Source: Geodermatophilus africanus (GTDB taxonomy: Bacteria; Actinomycetota; Actinomycetes; Mycobacteriales; Geodermatophilaceae). From it: 60,256 nt of DNA. Below, one piece after another: positions 8,501 through 16,935 of this stretch. A program made the position numbers and the translations under genes. The stretch spans positions 1 to 60,256 of the forward strand of contig NZ_FNOT01000020.1 of assembly GCF_900107105.1 (NCBI RefSeq), given 5' to 3'. The notes under the pieces are model-generated. The model saw nothing but the letters and a program-made list of their open reading frames with translations, made no database searches and was not told the origin of the DNA. The stretch's first letter is position 1; the number at the start of each line of letters is the position of its first letter.

Positions 8501-9939
8501 GCGCAGGGGCGACCCCGGTCGGTGCGGTCGCTGCCGGAGACGACCGTTCGTCGACCCCCGCGAACGGCAGCCTCGTCACCCGGCAGGGACCTGTGGTGTC
8601 GGCGGCCATGGGGACAGTGGCAGTCCTCAGCTACGGCGGCTCGCTGCTGCTCGCCCACCTCCTCGACGCGCGTTCGTTCAGCGATTACGCAGCGGCCGCT
8701 ACGCTGCTCGGTACCGTCGGGGTCTTCGCCTCGGCACTGATCCCGCTGCCCCTCATGCACGTGATCAGTGGGCACCCCCGCCGCTCGGAGGAGCGGTATC
8801 GCGGCATGGCGTTCGCCTGGTCGATCGCGGCAGCAGCCGGCGCAGTCGCCGCCCTGGTGACGGGGTTGATCACGGCGACGTTCGCACCGCCGACAGTGGT
8901 GGTCGCGGTCGTGGCTTCGGCTCTGGTCCTCTTCGCGTGCAGCCCGGTGTGGGCCTGGCTGCACGGGGAACTGCGCTTCGTCCGCGTTGCGGTCATGACC
9001 TTCTCCGAGGTGGCCACGCGCGTGCTCGTCAGCGTCAGCGTGGTCCTCCTGGGCCTCGGGGCAGGTGGCGCGCTGACCGGCTTCGCAGTGGGGGTCGCGA
9101 TCGTGCTGCTCGCCGCACCGAGCGCGATGCGCCGTGACCTGGCCTGGCGGCCACAGGTCCTCCTGGAGCGTCGGCGGTGGACCGAGACGGGGGACATCGC
9201 GCTCACCCAGTTGATCTCCTCGTCCTTGATCGGCGCCGACGTCGTCCTGATCGCCGCGCTCCACGCACCCCCCCTGGAAAGCGCCGGCTACCAGGCGCTG
9301 TCGACCCTGTCCAAGGCCCCTGTCTTCATCGCCGCCGGCGCGGTCGCCGTGGCCTTCCCACTGCTCCGCGGCCCCGCCCCGGACGTCCCCGGCATCCTCA
9401 GGGCGACGCTGCGCTCCTTCGCGCTCCTTGCCTTCTCCGCCGCCGCCGTGGTCGCCACGGTGCCGCGCGAGGTGATGCTCTTCGTCTTCCCGGAGCGCTA
9501 CGCCGCCTCGCTGCGGCTGATGCCGGTCCTCGCTACGGCCGGGGTCGGCTTCGCCTCCGTCACGATGTTCACCACCGTCCTGCTGGCCCTGCACGCGTAC
9601 CGACGAGCCCAGGTGTCCCTGCTGGTCGCCGCGGGACTGCTGACCACGGGCACCCTCCTCGGCTGGCGTATGGCGGCGGTACCCGGTCTGGCCGTCGGTG
9701 TCGCCCTCGGAGCGCTCGCCGCGGCCGGCGTGGTCTGGACCGCCGCAGGCCCCCTGCTGCCCGCAGGCACGCTCCGCCGGGCGCTGCTCGGCCTCGCGGT
9801 CGCCGTGGCCCTGACAGCGGCGCTGGCCGCGGCTCGGACACTGCCGGCCCTGTGGTGTCTCTGCGTCGCCCTCGTCGCAGTGGTGCTCCTTCGTGAGTTG
9901 CGCCGGGACAGGCCCGTCGCGGCGAGGGTCGCGTCATGA
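8497..9939 (+). CDS. Wzx-type oligosaccharide flippase (MATE/MOP superfamily)
   Basis: A 480-residue polytopic protein with 12-14 predicted hydrophobic helices and the N-terminal layout of polysaccharide flippases (AMGTVAVLSYGGSLLLAHLL, then DARSFSDYAAAATLLG). It should move the lipid-linked oligosaccharide made by the upstream enzymes across the membrane. ATG 8497 overlaps the transferase stop by 4 nt, and its stop overlaps the PIG-L gene by 4 nt. A second flippase lies at 31951-33333. No polymerase gene is seen in this operon. Confidence 0.85.
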   Translation: MSAGATPVGAVAAGDDRSSTPANGSLVTRQGPVVSAAMGTVAVLSYGGSLLLAHLLDARSFSDYAAAATLLGTVGVFASALIPLPLMHVISGHPRRSEERYRGMAFAWSIAAAAGAVAALVTGLITATFAPPTVVVAVVASALVLFACSPVWAWLHGELRFVRVAVMTFSEVATRVLVSVSVVLLGLGAGGALTGFAVGVAIVLLAAPSAMRRDLAWRPQVLLERRRWTETGDIALTQLISSSLIGADVVLIAALHAPPLESAGYQALSTLSKAPVFIAAGAVAVAFPLLRGPAPDVPGILRATLRSFALLAFSAAAVVATVPREVMLFVFPERYAASLRLMPVLATAGVGFASVTMFTTVLLALHAYRRAQVSLLVAAGLLTTGTLLGWRMAAVPGLAVGVALGALAAAGVVWTAAGPLLPAGTLRRALLGLAVAVALTAALAAARTLPALWCLCVALVAVVLLRELRRDRPVAARVAS

Positions 9940-10742
9940 GTGATCAGCTCCGCGCCCTGATGGAGGATGCCGAGGCAGAGGGTCGGGGACTCCTCTTCTT
10001 GTCTCCCCACCTCGACGACGCGGTCCTGTCCTGCGGAGCGCTGCTCAGCACGCTCGGCAGGCGGCTGCCGATCACCGTGGCGACGGTCTTCTCCGCCGCT
10101 GCCCCGCCGCCGCACACCCGTGCCGCGTGCACCTATCTGCGCCAGTGCGCGGCGACGGGCGCGCTGGACCTGTACGACGAACGGCGCCGCGAGGACATCG
10201 AGGTCCTCGCCGGCCTGGGCGTCGAGCACGTCCACCTGGGGATCACCGACGCCCTCTTCCGCCAACGGCAGGTGGGTCGGACGCTGACCCGGATCGGCCG
10301 CGTCGTTCCCGAGGTCGTGCACCGGTACCCCACCTTCCGGCTGGACATCGACCGGGGGCGCGTCTCACGCGGCGACCGGGCGCTGCTCGAACTCCTCCAC
10401 CACGAGGTGCGGACCCTGGCCGAGCGGATCGATGCCGCAGTCGTCTTGAGTCCTGTGGGGGTGGGCCGGCACGTCGACCACTTGCTGACGAGGAGCCTCG
10501 GCGAGCGGCACCGCACCCGCGTCCACTACTCCGACTTTCCGTACGACAGGAGGCATGAACCGGACCCGACCTATCTCTCGGCGCACCGGCTGACGCGCAT
10601 CACGTGGGACGAGGGCATCCACCGTCGACCGGATCTGATCCGCGCTTACCGCACCCAAGCGGACGCCTTGTTCCCGACCGGCGACATCCCGGCGACGCCG
10701 GAGACGTACTACCTGCCGCCGTGGAGGGCCGCCGCCAGTTGA
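9936..10742 (+). CDS. PIG-L/LmbE family N-acetylsugar deacetylase
   Basis: A zinc-dependent deacetylase family member of 268 residues. The signature SPHLDDAVLSCGALL (about residues 22-36) is the PHxDD metal site, and SPVGVGRHVDHLLT (about 171-184) supplies the HxDH part. Relatives deacetylate GlcNAc in GPI, mycothiol or antibiotic precursors; here an N-acetylated sugar of the surface polymer is the likely substrate. It is the last gene of the overlapping operon. A diverged paralogue is at 35288-36100. Confidence 0.85.
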   Translation: MSDQLRALMEDAEAEGRGLLFLSPHLDDAVLSCGALLSTLGRRLPITVATVFSAAAPPPHTRAACTYLRQCAATGALDLYDERRREDIEVLAGLGVEHVHLGITDALFRQRQVGRTLTRIGRVVPEVVHRYPTFRLDIDRGRVSRGDRALLELLHHEVRTLAERIDAAVVLSPVGVGRHVDHLLTRSLGERHRTRVHYSDFPYDRRHEPDPTYLSAHRLTRITWDEGIHRRPDLIRAYRTQADALFPTGDIPATPETYYLPPWRAAAS

Positions 10743-11072
10743 CTGCAGACTCAGCCGCACGATGAGCGGGCGGTGATGGTGCCGGTGCAGCGCAACGGCG
10801 GTGGCACGGCTTGAGGAGCCTGGAAGGGCGCGGCCGCCTCCCGGCTGGGAGTGCAGGAACCTGGAGCGGCGCCGGGCGCCGACCGGTGCGGAGCACCGGT
10901 GATCCGCCGAGCCCGTCCTACCGTGGGCCTCCACCAGCGAGGCGTCGAGGTCGGTCAGGCGCACTCACCCGCTGGAGCATGGCCCCGTGGCGTGAGGGTG
11001 TGTGGCCGGGGCGCAGCCGCGGTGTCGTGCGCTGTCGAACGCCCGGTCCCGTTCCACTCGACACGGGTGCTT
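10743..11072. other. Intergenic stretch between convergent genes with GC-rich inverted repeats
   Basis: No convincing gene is seen. At 10869-10881 lies GGCGCCGGGCGCC and at 10882-10900 a perfect hairpin, ACCGGTGC, loop GGA, GCACCGGT. There is no T-run, but the position after the PIG-L gene and before a gene read toward it suits a factor-independent or bidirectional terminator of the GC-rich type. Everything else is unassigned. Confidence 0.4.
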
Positions 11073-11690
11073 TCACGGCGGCGGCCGGCCCTGATCCGAT
11101 GTCTGCGGCCGCGACTCCGACGTCTGCAGGCTCGACGCCTGGACCGGTTGCATCTCCGTGCGGGGACGGCTGCGGTAAGCGGCCACCAGTGCCAGGACGG
11201 CGACCGCGATCAGGTAGGCCTGATAGGGGGCCAGGATGGCCGTGTGGCTCGCCGGCCAGAGGAGGGGGAGGCCCGGACCGGTGGCCACGTCCCGGACGAA
11301 GTGCAGGAGCACCCCGATCGCCGCGCCGAGCGCCCACCGCGTTGCCCGGCCGGCCAGGCCTATCGCCACCAGCAGGACGGCCAGAGCGAGGCTGTGCGTG
11401 GGTGGCCGCCCCCCGTTCACGGTGAAGCCGCCGTCGCTCAGATACATCGGGACGTGGTCGACGTCGATCACCACGGATGCCGCCAGTGCCGTCGCCCACA
11501 GCCACGGCGGCGTGCTGCGGGGCGCCAGTGCCCGGAGTGCGAGCCAGGCCGTGGCGAGGTGCGCGGGTCCATCGAGCAGCCCGACGACCGGTAGCGGCCA
11601 TAACCGAGATCTCAACACCACGTCGATCAGGGCGATGGCGACGGCGACGACCGGCGGTAGCAGCCAGGCGCATGGCCGGGTTCGGAACAT
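11073..11690 (-). CDS. YdjM-like membrane-bound metal-dependent hydrolase
   Basis: A 205-residue protein with about five hydrophobic helices and the paired His/Asp motifs of the YdjM/LexA-regulated membrane hydrolase family: GLLDGPAHLATAW, VVIDVDHVPMYL, THSLALAVLL and LLHFVRDVATGP. The biochemical activity of the family is unproven. I chose ATG 11690 because GGAGA lies 9 nt upstream; a longer frame to 11744 lacks such a site. The C-terminal ~35 residues are polar (Ser/Gln/Arg). It is transcribed toward the polysaccharide operon and looks unrelated to it. Confidence 0.72.
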   Translation of the reverse strand: MFRTRPCAWLLPPVVAVAIALIDVVLRSRLWPLPVVGLLDGPAHLATAWLALRALAPRSTPPWLWATALAASVVIDVDHVPMYLSDGGFTVNGGRPPTHSLALAVLLVAIGLAGRATRWALGAAIGVLLHFVRDVATGPGLPLLWPASHTAILAPYQAYLIAVAVLALVAAYRSRPRTEMQPVQASSLQTSESRPQTSDQGRPPP

Positions 11691-11974
11691 GCGCGGCACG
11701 TCTCCGGTCCCTCCTGCTCGGTCCGGCAGCGGCGACGGACACACCGTGCGGTCTGGTCAGGTTGGCGGGAGGAAGGACTAGACGCAACCGCTCGGTGCCC
11801 CTGCTCCGGTTCGGCACTCCACCTCCAGCGGTCGAGGAAGCGGGGTCGTTGCAGGAGCAGTCGTCGGGAGCGGCACTTCATCCGGCAGGGACGTGGCCGG
11901 CGGGCGGGGAGCCGCGACTCGGCGCACGCTGAGCGGGTGCGTCCGGCGCGGGCGGCAACGGCGAAGGAGGAGAC

Positions 11975-12250
11975 GTGGGGGTCTTCGTCTTCGCGGTGCC
12001 GGTGCTGCTGGTCGTCGTCCTCGGTTACGTGATCGGCTATGCGGTGTGGGAGGCGACCGGGGCGCCGGGCAACCCCGAGGTGTTCGGCTGGCTGACCGGG
12101 TTCGCGCTGCTCGCGGCGGTGTCGTGGGTGCTGGTGTCGCGGCGCGCCCGGCTCAGGCGGGCGCTGCGGCGGGCCCGCGCGCGGGGGGACGACGCGGAGT
12201 CCACACGGCTGCGGGCGGAGCTGGCCCGATGGCGGCGGGGGAGGAGCTGA
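11975..12250 (+). CDS. Small two-helix membrane protein
   Basis: A 91-residue protein with a strong AAGGAGGAG ribosome-binding site just before GTG 11975. Two hydrophobic helices (residues ~2-25 and ~37-56) are followed by a basic amphipathic tail rich in Arg and Ala (RARLRRALRRARARGDD). No family is recognised. The stop codon sits immediately before a hairpin terminator shared with the convergent gene. Confidence 0.65.
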   Translation: MGVFVFAVPVLLVVVLGYVIGYAVWEATGAPGNPEVFGWLTGFALLAAVSWVLVSRRARLRRALRRARARGDDAESTRLRAELARWRRGRS

Positions 12251-12282
12251 GACGGGCGTCCACGGCGTCGGGGACGCCCGTC
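12251..12282. terminator. Bidirectional hairpin between convergent genes
   Basis: GACGGGCGTCC (12251-12261) pairs perfectly with GGACGCCCGTC (12272-12282) around a 10-nt loop. The stem begins directly after the TGA of the + gene (12248-12250) and ends 3 nt before the stop of the - gene (12286-12288), so it can serve both transcripts. Confidence 0.75.
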
Positions 12283-12285
12283 GGC

Positions 12286-12798
12286 TCAGCGGGTCCCGGA
12301 GTGGCGGATGACCCGGCCGGCGCCCTGCGAGCGAGCGGTCTGCAGGGACAGGACGGCGCGGCGCAGCGTCTCGGCGGCGGTGGTGCCCTCCTCGAGCGCG
12401 GTGACGCCGGCGCAGGCGCCCAGACCCGGGATGTCGAGCTCGGTGATCGCGCCGACGATGCGGGCGGCGGCGGCCTCGGCGTCCGCGGCGGTGCCGCGCA
12501 GCAGGACGGCGAACTCGTCGGGGCCCGAGCGGCCCAGCCAGTCGTCGCCGCGCAGCGAGCGAGCCACGACCGAGGTGGCGGCGGCGAGGCTGCCGGGGGC
12601 GGTCGATCCGGTCTCGTGGCGCCGGATCAGGCCGAGCACGATCAGTGCCCCGGGGACTGTGGGCACGACGGCCAGGCGCTCGGCGAGGTGGGCCGAGACC
12701 GAGTTGGGGCCGGGCAGCAGACTGGTGACGTCGTCCTCCGGCGGGAGCAGGGAGGAGACCGGCAGCGAGACCGAGAACGGATTGTGCGCGATGGGCAT
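12286..12798 (-). CDS. Degenerate GGDEF-domain protein
   Basis: A 170-residue protein. Its body (about residues 45-165) follows a diguanylate-cyclase fold: ALIVLGLIRRHETG at the place of the metal-binding Asp strand, then the signature RSGPDEFAVLL where cyclases have R-x-GGDEF. The second Gly is Pro and the upstream Asp is missing, so cyclase activity is unlikely; a nucleotide-binding or structural role is more probable. I used the ATG at 12798 (MPIAHNPFSVSLP); GGAGAG lies about 13 nt upstream. A longer start at 12963 is possible but reads through low-complexity sequence. Confidence 0.6.
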   Translation of the reverse strand: MPIAHNPFSVSLPVSSLLPPEDDVTSLLPGPNSVSAHLAERLAVVPTVPGALIVLGLIRRHETGSTAPGSLAAATSVVARSLRGDDWLGRSGPDEFAVLLRGTAADAEAAAARIVGAITELDIPGLGACAGVTALEEGTTAAETLRRAVLSLQTARSQGAGRVIRHSGTR

Positions 12799-12998
12799 GA
12801 CCGTGTGATCGGATTCTCTCCCGCCCTGCTGGAGGCGTCCCACCCCTCGGGGTGACATGGGCCCCGCCCCATCACCCCTCGTGGCTGGGCCGTCGCCGGG
12901 CAGGGACCTCCGTCCCGGGCGGGCGGCACGCCGGGGCCCGACGACGACACGCCCGGTCAGCACACGCGGACGCCACCCCCGTGGCGCGGACCGGACGG

Positions 12999-13027
12999 TT
13001 CCGTCGCGTCTGCCCCGCCCCTAGCCT
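12999..13027 (+). promoter_or_regulatory. Putative promoter of the SDR gene
   Basis: TTCCGT (12999-13004) and TAGCCT (13022-13027) are separated by 17 nt and lie 45 nt before the GTG at 13072. The -10 matches the actinobacterial TAnnnT pattern; the -35 is weak. Confidence 0.4.
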
Positions 13028-13071
13028 CCGTCGGCCAACGGGCGCGGACGTCGCGCCGAGGAGGTGGGGGC

Positions 13072-14118
13072 GTGCGGGGGACCGACCCGGACGGTGTGGA
13101 CGACGGTCGGTTGCGTGGCATGCCGGTGCTCGTCACCGGCGGCACGGGCTTCCTCGGGGCCGCGCTGGTGCCTCGACTGCTGCGCGCCGGGTGCCGCGTC
13201 GCCGTCGTGGGTGCCGACCCGGGGTGGCGTGAGCCGGTGCGGCGGGCGATCCGCGAGGGCGTCGTCGAGCTGGTGCAGGAGCCGGAGTGGTGGCGGCCCG
13301 AGGCGGCCCGGCGGGTGGCGCGCCGGGCGGCGGGCACCGAGCAGCTGGTGCACCTGGACCCGGTCCCGGTGCCCCGGGGGGAGCGGACGGCGACCGGCAC
13401 CGCGCGGCACCACGTGGCGGTGGGCGTGGCCGGCACCCTGGAGCTGCTCGCGGCGCTCGGGGACGGGCTGGGGCACGTCGTCCTCGGCAGCTCGGTGGAG
13501 GTCTACGGGCGCGCGCCGGAGACCCCGGTGGACGAGTCGATGCGGCCGACGCCGGAGGACTCCGCTGCCGCGGCGCGGCTGGCGCTGGAGGACCAGCTGC
13601 GGGTGGTCGCCGCAGCAGGCGGTCCGGAGGCCACGGTGCTGCGCTTCACGACGCTCTACGGGCCCGGGGAGACCATGCCGTGGGCGGTGCCGACGTTCAT
13701 CCGGGCCGGGCTGGCCGGGCATCCGGCGACGATCGCCGGGGACGGGCTGGAACTGCGCGACTACCTGCACGTGGAGGACGCCGCGGATCTGGTCCTGCGC
13801 GCGGTGGCCCGGCCGCCGGCGGTGTCGCCGGACGGCGACCGGTTCCGGCTGGTCAACGCCGGCAGCGGGACGGCGGAGCGCACCGTGGCGCTGGCGCAGC
13901 GGGTGCGGCAGGCAGTGGCCGCCCAGCGCGGTCAGCTGCCCCCGCCGCCGCGGCACGTCGGCGCGCGGCGGGCCGGGACCGTGCTGTGCCGCACCGAGCG
14001 GGCCCGCGAGCTGCTCGGGTTCCGGCCGACCGTGGACCTGGACAGGGGGCTGGCCGAGGAGGTGGCCTGGTTCGCCCGGCTGGCGGAGTCCTGGCCGGAG
14101 ATGGACGCCGCCAGCTGA
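13072..14118 (+). CDS. Extended SDR, nucleotide-sugar epimerase-like, atypical active site
   Basis: A 348-residue Rossmann protein with the NAD-binding TGGTGFLGAAL (residues ~22-32), a conserved SSVEVYG strand (about 142-148), LYGPGE (about 200) and RDYLHVEDAADLVLRA (about 230), as in UDP-sugar epimerases/dehydratases. Where the family has YxxxK this protein has EDSAAAARLALEDQL: no Tyr, and Arg near the Lys position. The classical proton relay is therefore absent and the protein may be a non-catalytic or altered SDR. GTG 13072 follows GAGGAGGTGGGG. It stands alone and is convergent with the small gene at 14125. Confidence 0.75.
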   Translation: MRGTDPDGVDDGRLRGMPVLVTGGTGFLGAALVPRLLRAGCRVAVVGADPGWREPVRRAIREGVVELVQEPEWWRPEAARRVARRAAGTEQLVHLDPVPVPRGERTATGTARHHVAVGVAGTLELLAALGDGLGHVVLGSSVEVYGRAPETPVDESMRPTPEDSAAAARLALEDQLRVVAAAGGPEATVLRFTTLYGPGETMPWAVPTFIRAGLAGHPATIAGDGLELRDYLHVEDAADLVLRAVARPPAVSPDGDRFRLVNAGSGTAERTVALAQRVRQAVAAQRGQLPPPPRHVGARRAGTVLCRTERARELLGFRPTVDLDRGLAEEVAWFARLAESWPEMDAAS

Positions 14119-14124
14119 CCCAGA

Positions 14125-14370
14125 TCAGTTCCGGCCGCGTGTTCCCATGAACAGGAGACCGGCCTCGGACAGCAGCGCGATCGCCCAGCCCGTCGTGATG
14201 AAGAGGTCGCCCTCGTGGATGCCGCGGTCCTCGCTGAGCTGGACGAGAACGGCGCCGTCGTTGACGTACTCCCCGGTCAGCAGGAGGAAGGCGAAGGCCG
14301 ACACGATCCCCGCGATGACGATTGCCAAGAGCCAGCGGAGCACACCTCGACGGTAGCCGGGGCGGCGCAC
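14125..14370 (-). CDS. Small two-helix membrane protein
   Basis: An 81-residue protein with two hydrophobic helices, VLRWLLAIVIAGIVSAFAFL (residues ~10-29) and TTGWAIALLSEAGLLFMG (about 59-76). They are joined by an acidic loop, DRGIHEGD, and the tail is short and basic. No family is recognised. A GTG inside MRRPGYRRGV is an alternative start. It lies 6 nt from the convergent SDR stop. Confidence 0.55.
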   Translation of the reverse strand: MRRPGYRRGVLRWLLAIVIAGIVSAFAFLLLTGEYVNDGAVLVQLSEDRGIHEGDLFITTGWAIALLSEAGLLFMGTRGRN

Positions 14371-14427
14371 GTCCCCGTCGATGACCGCCCACTCACCGTT
14401 GCCGGGCAGACGAGGCTCCCGTCTCCC

Positions 14428-14763
14428 TCACCGACCCGGGCCCCAGGGCCGCGATCCGTCGTGGCGCTGCGGACCCACCCCCTGGGCGCGGCGGTCCCGC
14501 AGGGCGTCCGACGAGATGCGGAGGGTCCGGCGATAGGCCAGCGTGGTGAGTTGAGGCGAGCCGGAGCGCCGCCGCACCTGCTCGAGGGCCTCGAAGGCGA
14601 CCGACCGGGCGGCACGGCGGTCACCGTGCTCCTGCCGGAGGCGGACCTCCAGGGACACGGCCGCCGCGTACTCCGGCGTCTCGAACCGCCGCCACTCCCG
14701 CCGCGCCGCACCGCGTGCCCTCCCGAAGCCGATCACGACTGCGAGGGTGCGGCCGCCGACCAC
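14428..14763 (-). CDS. Small helical hypothetical protein
   Basis: A 111-residue frame with a regular mix of charged and hydrophobic residues (AAVSLEVRLRQEHGDRRA, then SPQLTTLAYRRTLRISSDAL) that looks like a real helical soluble protein and not an antisense shadow. It starts GTG at 14763 and a hydrophobic VVIGFGRARGAARR precedes the body. No family is recognised and the start is uncertain. Confidence 0.4.
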   Translation of the reverse strand: MVGGRTLAVVIGFGRARGAARREWRRFETPEYAAAVSLEVRLRQEHGDRRAARSVAFEALEQVRRRSGSPQLTTLAYRRTLRISSDALRDRRAQGVGPQRHDGSRPWGPGR

Positions 14764-14869
14764 GACTCCGGAGCCGGTGGCACTGCATGGTCACCTCAAC
14801 GGCTGGGCCGCTCACCGGGACGGAGGACGTGCGTGTGACGCCGGCTCGGACGGTCGGTAACGCCGTCCC

Positions 14870-16042
14870 TCACGGGTTTCCCAGCAGCCCCGCGCGGGCC
14901 TTGGCCGTGAGCGCCGTGCGGACCGCCTCGTCGACCTCGGCCGCGAACGCGGGGTCGGCCTCGGCGCGGGCCACGACGGCGTCGACCATCTCGTCCACCG
15001 CGCCGGCGTCCATGGTGAGCATGAGGGTGCCGCCGGCCTCGATGAAGCGGACCGCCCGCTCGGTGATCGGGGTGTCCTGCACGGCCTGGGCGGCGCCGAT
15101 GTCGTCGGATATCACCACCCCGTCGAAGCCGAGCTGCCCGCGGAGCAGGTCGTCGACGACGACGGGGGAGAAGACGGCCGGCGTGCCGGGGTCGATATGC
15201 GTGTAGGTGGCCGACGACATCATCACGAAGGGCTCGGCGTCCGAGCCGGCGAGCGCGCCGAAGGCGGCGACCTGCTCGTCCTCGCGGGTGGTGACGTCGT
15301 CGGTGACGTCCCGGCTCTCGTCGGGGTTCTCCGCCACCCGGCCCAGGCCGGGGAAGTGCTTGAGCGTGGGCGTGACCCCGTGCGCGGCCAGGCCGTCGGC
15401 CACCGCGCCGGCCGCACGGACGACGTCCTCCGCGGTGCTGCCGTACTGGCGGTCCCAGGCGCCGATGGGCGCGTTGGCGTCCTCGGTGCCCGCGGGGACG
15501 ACGTCGACGACCGGCGCCAGGTTGAGGTTGATGCCCGCACCGCCCAGCGACGCGCCCACGTCGTCGGCGAGCGCCGCCAGCTCCTCGTCCGACATGGCGC
15601 CCTGGTGGGCGGCCGGGGGGAGGTCGGCGAAGCCCGGGCCGGAGAGCGTCTGCACGGCACCGCCCTCCTGGTCGACGCCGATCCACGGACGCGGCCCGGG
15701 GGCCGACTCCGCCCACCGTGCGGTCTCCGTGGCCAGCTCGTCGGCGGGGGTGCTGCTGCGGCCCTGGAGGAAGACACCACCCATGCCCTCTGCGACGAAG
15801 TCGTCGGCGGGGGAGAGGTCGGTGAGCGCGACCCCGACGACGATCAGCTGGGCGACCTGCTCGCGGCGGTCCAGCTCGGCGAGGACGGCGTCGACCGGGT
15901 CGATCTCGGCGCTCGAGCTGGGCGAGGGAGTGGCGCTGGACGTGCTGGACGCCGTTCCGGCGCCGCCGGTCGGCTGGGCGCAGGCGGTGGGGAGCAGGCA
16001 GAGCAGGGAGCCGACGACGGCTCCGAGACGGGGAGAGCGCAT
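14870..16042 (-). CDS. GH3 beta-N-acetylhexosaminidase (NagZ-like) lipoprotein
   Basis: A 390-residue predicted lipoprotein. MRSPRLGAVVGSLLCLLPTAC is a signal peptide with a lipobox Cys (residue 21). The GH3 barrel shows GGVFLQGRSS, WIGVDQEGGAVQTLSG, NLNLAPVVDVVP, LKHFPGLGRV and VVISDDIGAAQAV; the Asp in the last motif is the expected nucleophile. Family members cleave GlcNAc from peptidoglycan fragments. An internal GlcNAc-MurNAc substrate outside the membrane is likely. It diverges from the PP2C gene; an in-frame start at 16105 would place extra polar residues before the signal peptide and is less likely. Confidence 0.85.
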   Translation of the reverse strand: MRSPRLGAVVGSLLCLLPTACAQPTGGAGTASSTSSATPSPSSSAEIDPVDAVLAELDRREQVAQLIVVGVALTDLSPADDFVAEGMGGVFLQGRSSTPADELATETARWAESAPGPRPWIGVDQEGGAVQTLSGPGFADLPPAAHQGAMSDEELAALADDVGASLGGAGINLNLAPVVDVVPAGTEDANAPIGAWDRQYGSTAEDVVRAAGAVADGLAAHGVTPTLKHFPGLGRVAENPDESRDVTDDVTTREDEQVAAFGALAGSDAEPFVMMSSATYTHIDPGTPAVFSPVVVDDLLRGQLGFDGVVISDDIGAAQAVQDTPITERAVRFIEAGGTLMLTMDAGAVDEMVDAVVARAEADPAFAAEVDEAVRTALTAKARAGLLGNP

Positions 16043-16171
16043 CGCCACCCATTCTGCGTCGGGTGCGGTCGCCGGTGGGCGTCCTGCCGGCGTGTCGCCG
16101 ACCACCTACGCTCAGCCCACCTCGTCTTCCCCGCGGGGCGTCCTGTCGTCGATGCGTGTTGTGGAGCGTGG

Positions 16172-16924
16172 ATGCCGCCGGTCGAGCTGACGTGGGGAGC
16201 GGCCACCGCCGTGGGCCAGCGGGAGGACAACCAGGACAGGTACCTGGCCGCCCCGCCGGTGTTCGCGGTCGCCGACGGGATGGGGGGCCACGCCGGTGGA
16301 GCAGCCGCTGCCGAGGCGGTCGTCGAGGCGCTGCGGTCCCTGACCTCCGGTGGGACGACGACCGTCGAGGCCATCCGGCTGGCGCTGCAGCGGGCCGACG
16401 GCGAGATCCGCGGCTTCCGTGGGCCGGACAAGGCCGGCGCCGGGACGACGGTGGCGGGTGTCGCGCTGGTGGACGAGGGCGAGGGGCCGCAGTGGGCGGT
16501 GTTCCACGTCGGCGACTCGCGCGTGTACCGCTGGCACGAGGGCTGTCTGGAGCCGGTCACCAGGGACCACTCAGTCGTTCAGGAGCTCCTGGACGCCGGC
16601 TACATCTCCGACGAGAGCGCCGCCACGCACCCGCAGCGGCACATCATCACCCGCGCGCTCGGTGTCGGCCCCCGTCCCGACGCCGACGTCGTCCTGTACC
16701 CCGTCGTGCCGGGCGACCGCTATCTCGCCTGCTCCGACGGACTGACAGGCGAGTTGGCCGACGACCGGATCGCGCAGCTGCTCCTAGCCGGTGGTGATGC
16801 GCAGCAGGTCGTCATGACGCTCACGGCTGAGGCCGAGAGCGTGGGCGCGCGCGACAACGTGACTGTCGTCGCGGTGGACGTGAGTCACCCCGGCACGTCG
16901 ACCGGTGAGACCGCACCGCGCTGA
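16172..16924 (+). CDS. PP2C family protein serine/threonine phosphatase
   Basis: A 250-residue PPM phosphatase with REDNQDRYLA (residues ~18-27), VADGMGGHAGG (about 35-45), HVGDSRVYRW, SDGLTGEL and ARDNVTVVAVD, giving the metal-binding Asp set of bacterial PstP/Stp enzymes. It reverses Ser/Thr-kinase phosphorylation. No kinase gene is adjacent. ATG 16172 is preceded by GGAG. The open frame extends far upstream across the opposite gene and is not coding there. About 11 bp beyond the stop begins a truncated membrane gene on the other strand, marking the edge of the accessory locus. Confidence 0.88.
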   Translation: MPPVELTWGAATAVGQREDNQDRYLAAPPVFAVADGMGGHAGGAAAAEAVVEALRSLTSGGTTTVEAIRLALQRADGEIRGFRGPDKAGAGTTVAGVALVDEGEGPQWAVFHVGDSRVYRWHEGCLEPVTRDHSVVQELLDAGYISDESAATHPQRHIITRALGVGPRPDADVVLYPVVPGDRYLACSDGLTGELADDRIAQLLLAGGDAQQVVMTLTAEAESVGARDNVTVVAVDVSHPGTSTGETAPR

Positions 16925-16935
16925 CGAGGGTCGGC

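Noticed and set aside
15197..16171. Long upstream extension of the PP2C frame
   Set aside because: It lies antisense to the GH3 lipoprotein gene; the PP2C fold begins right after ATG 16172, which has its own ribosome-binding site.
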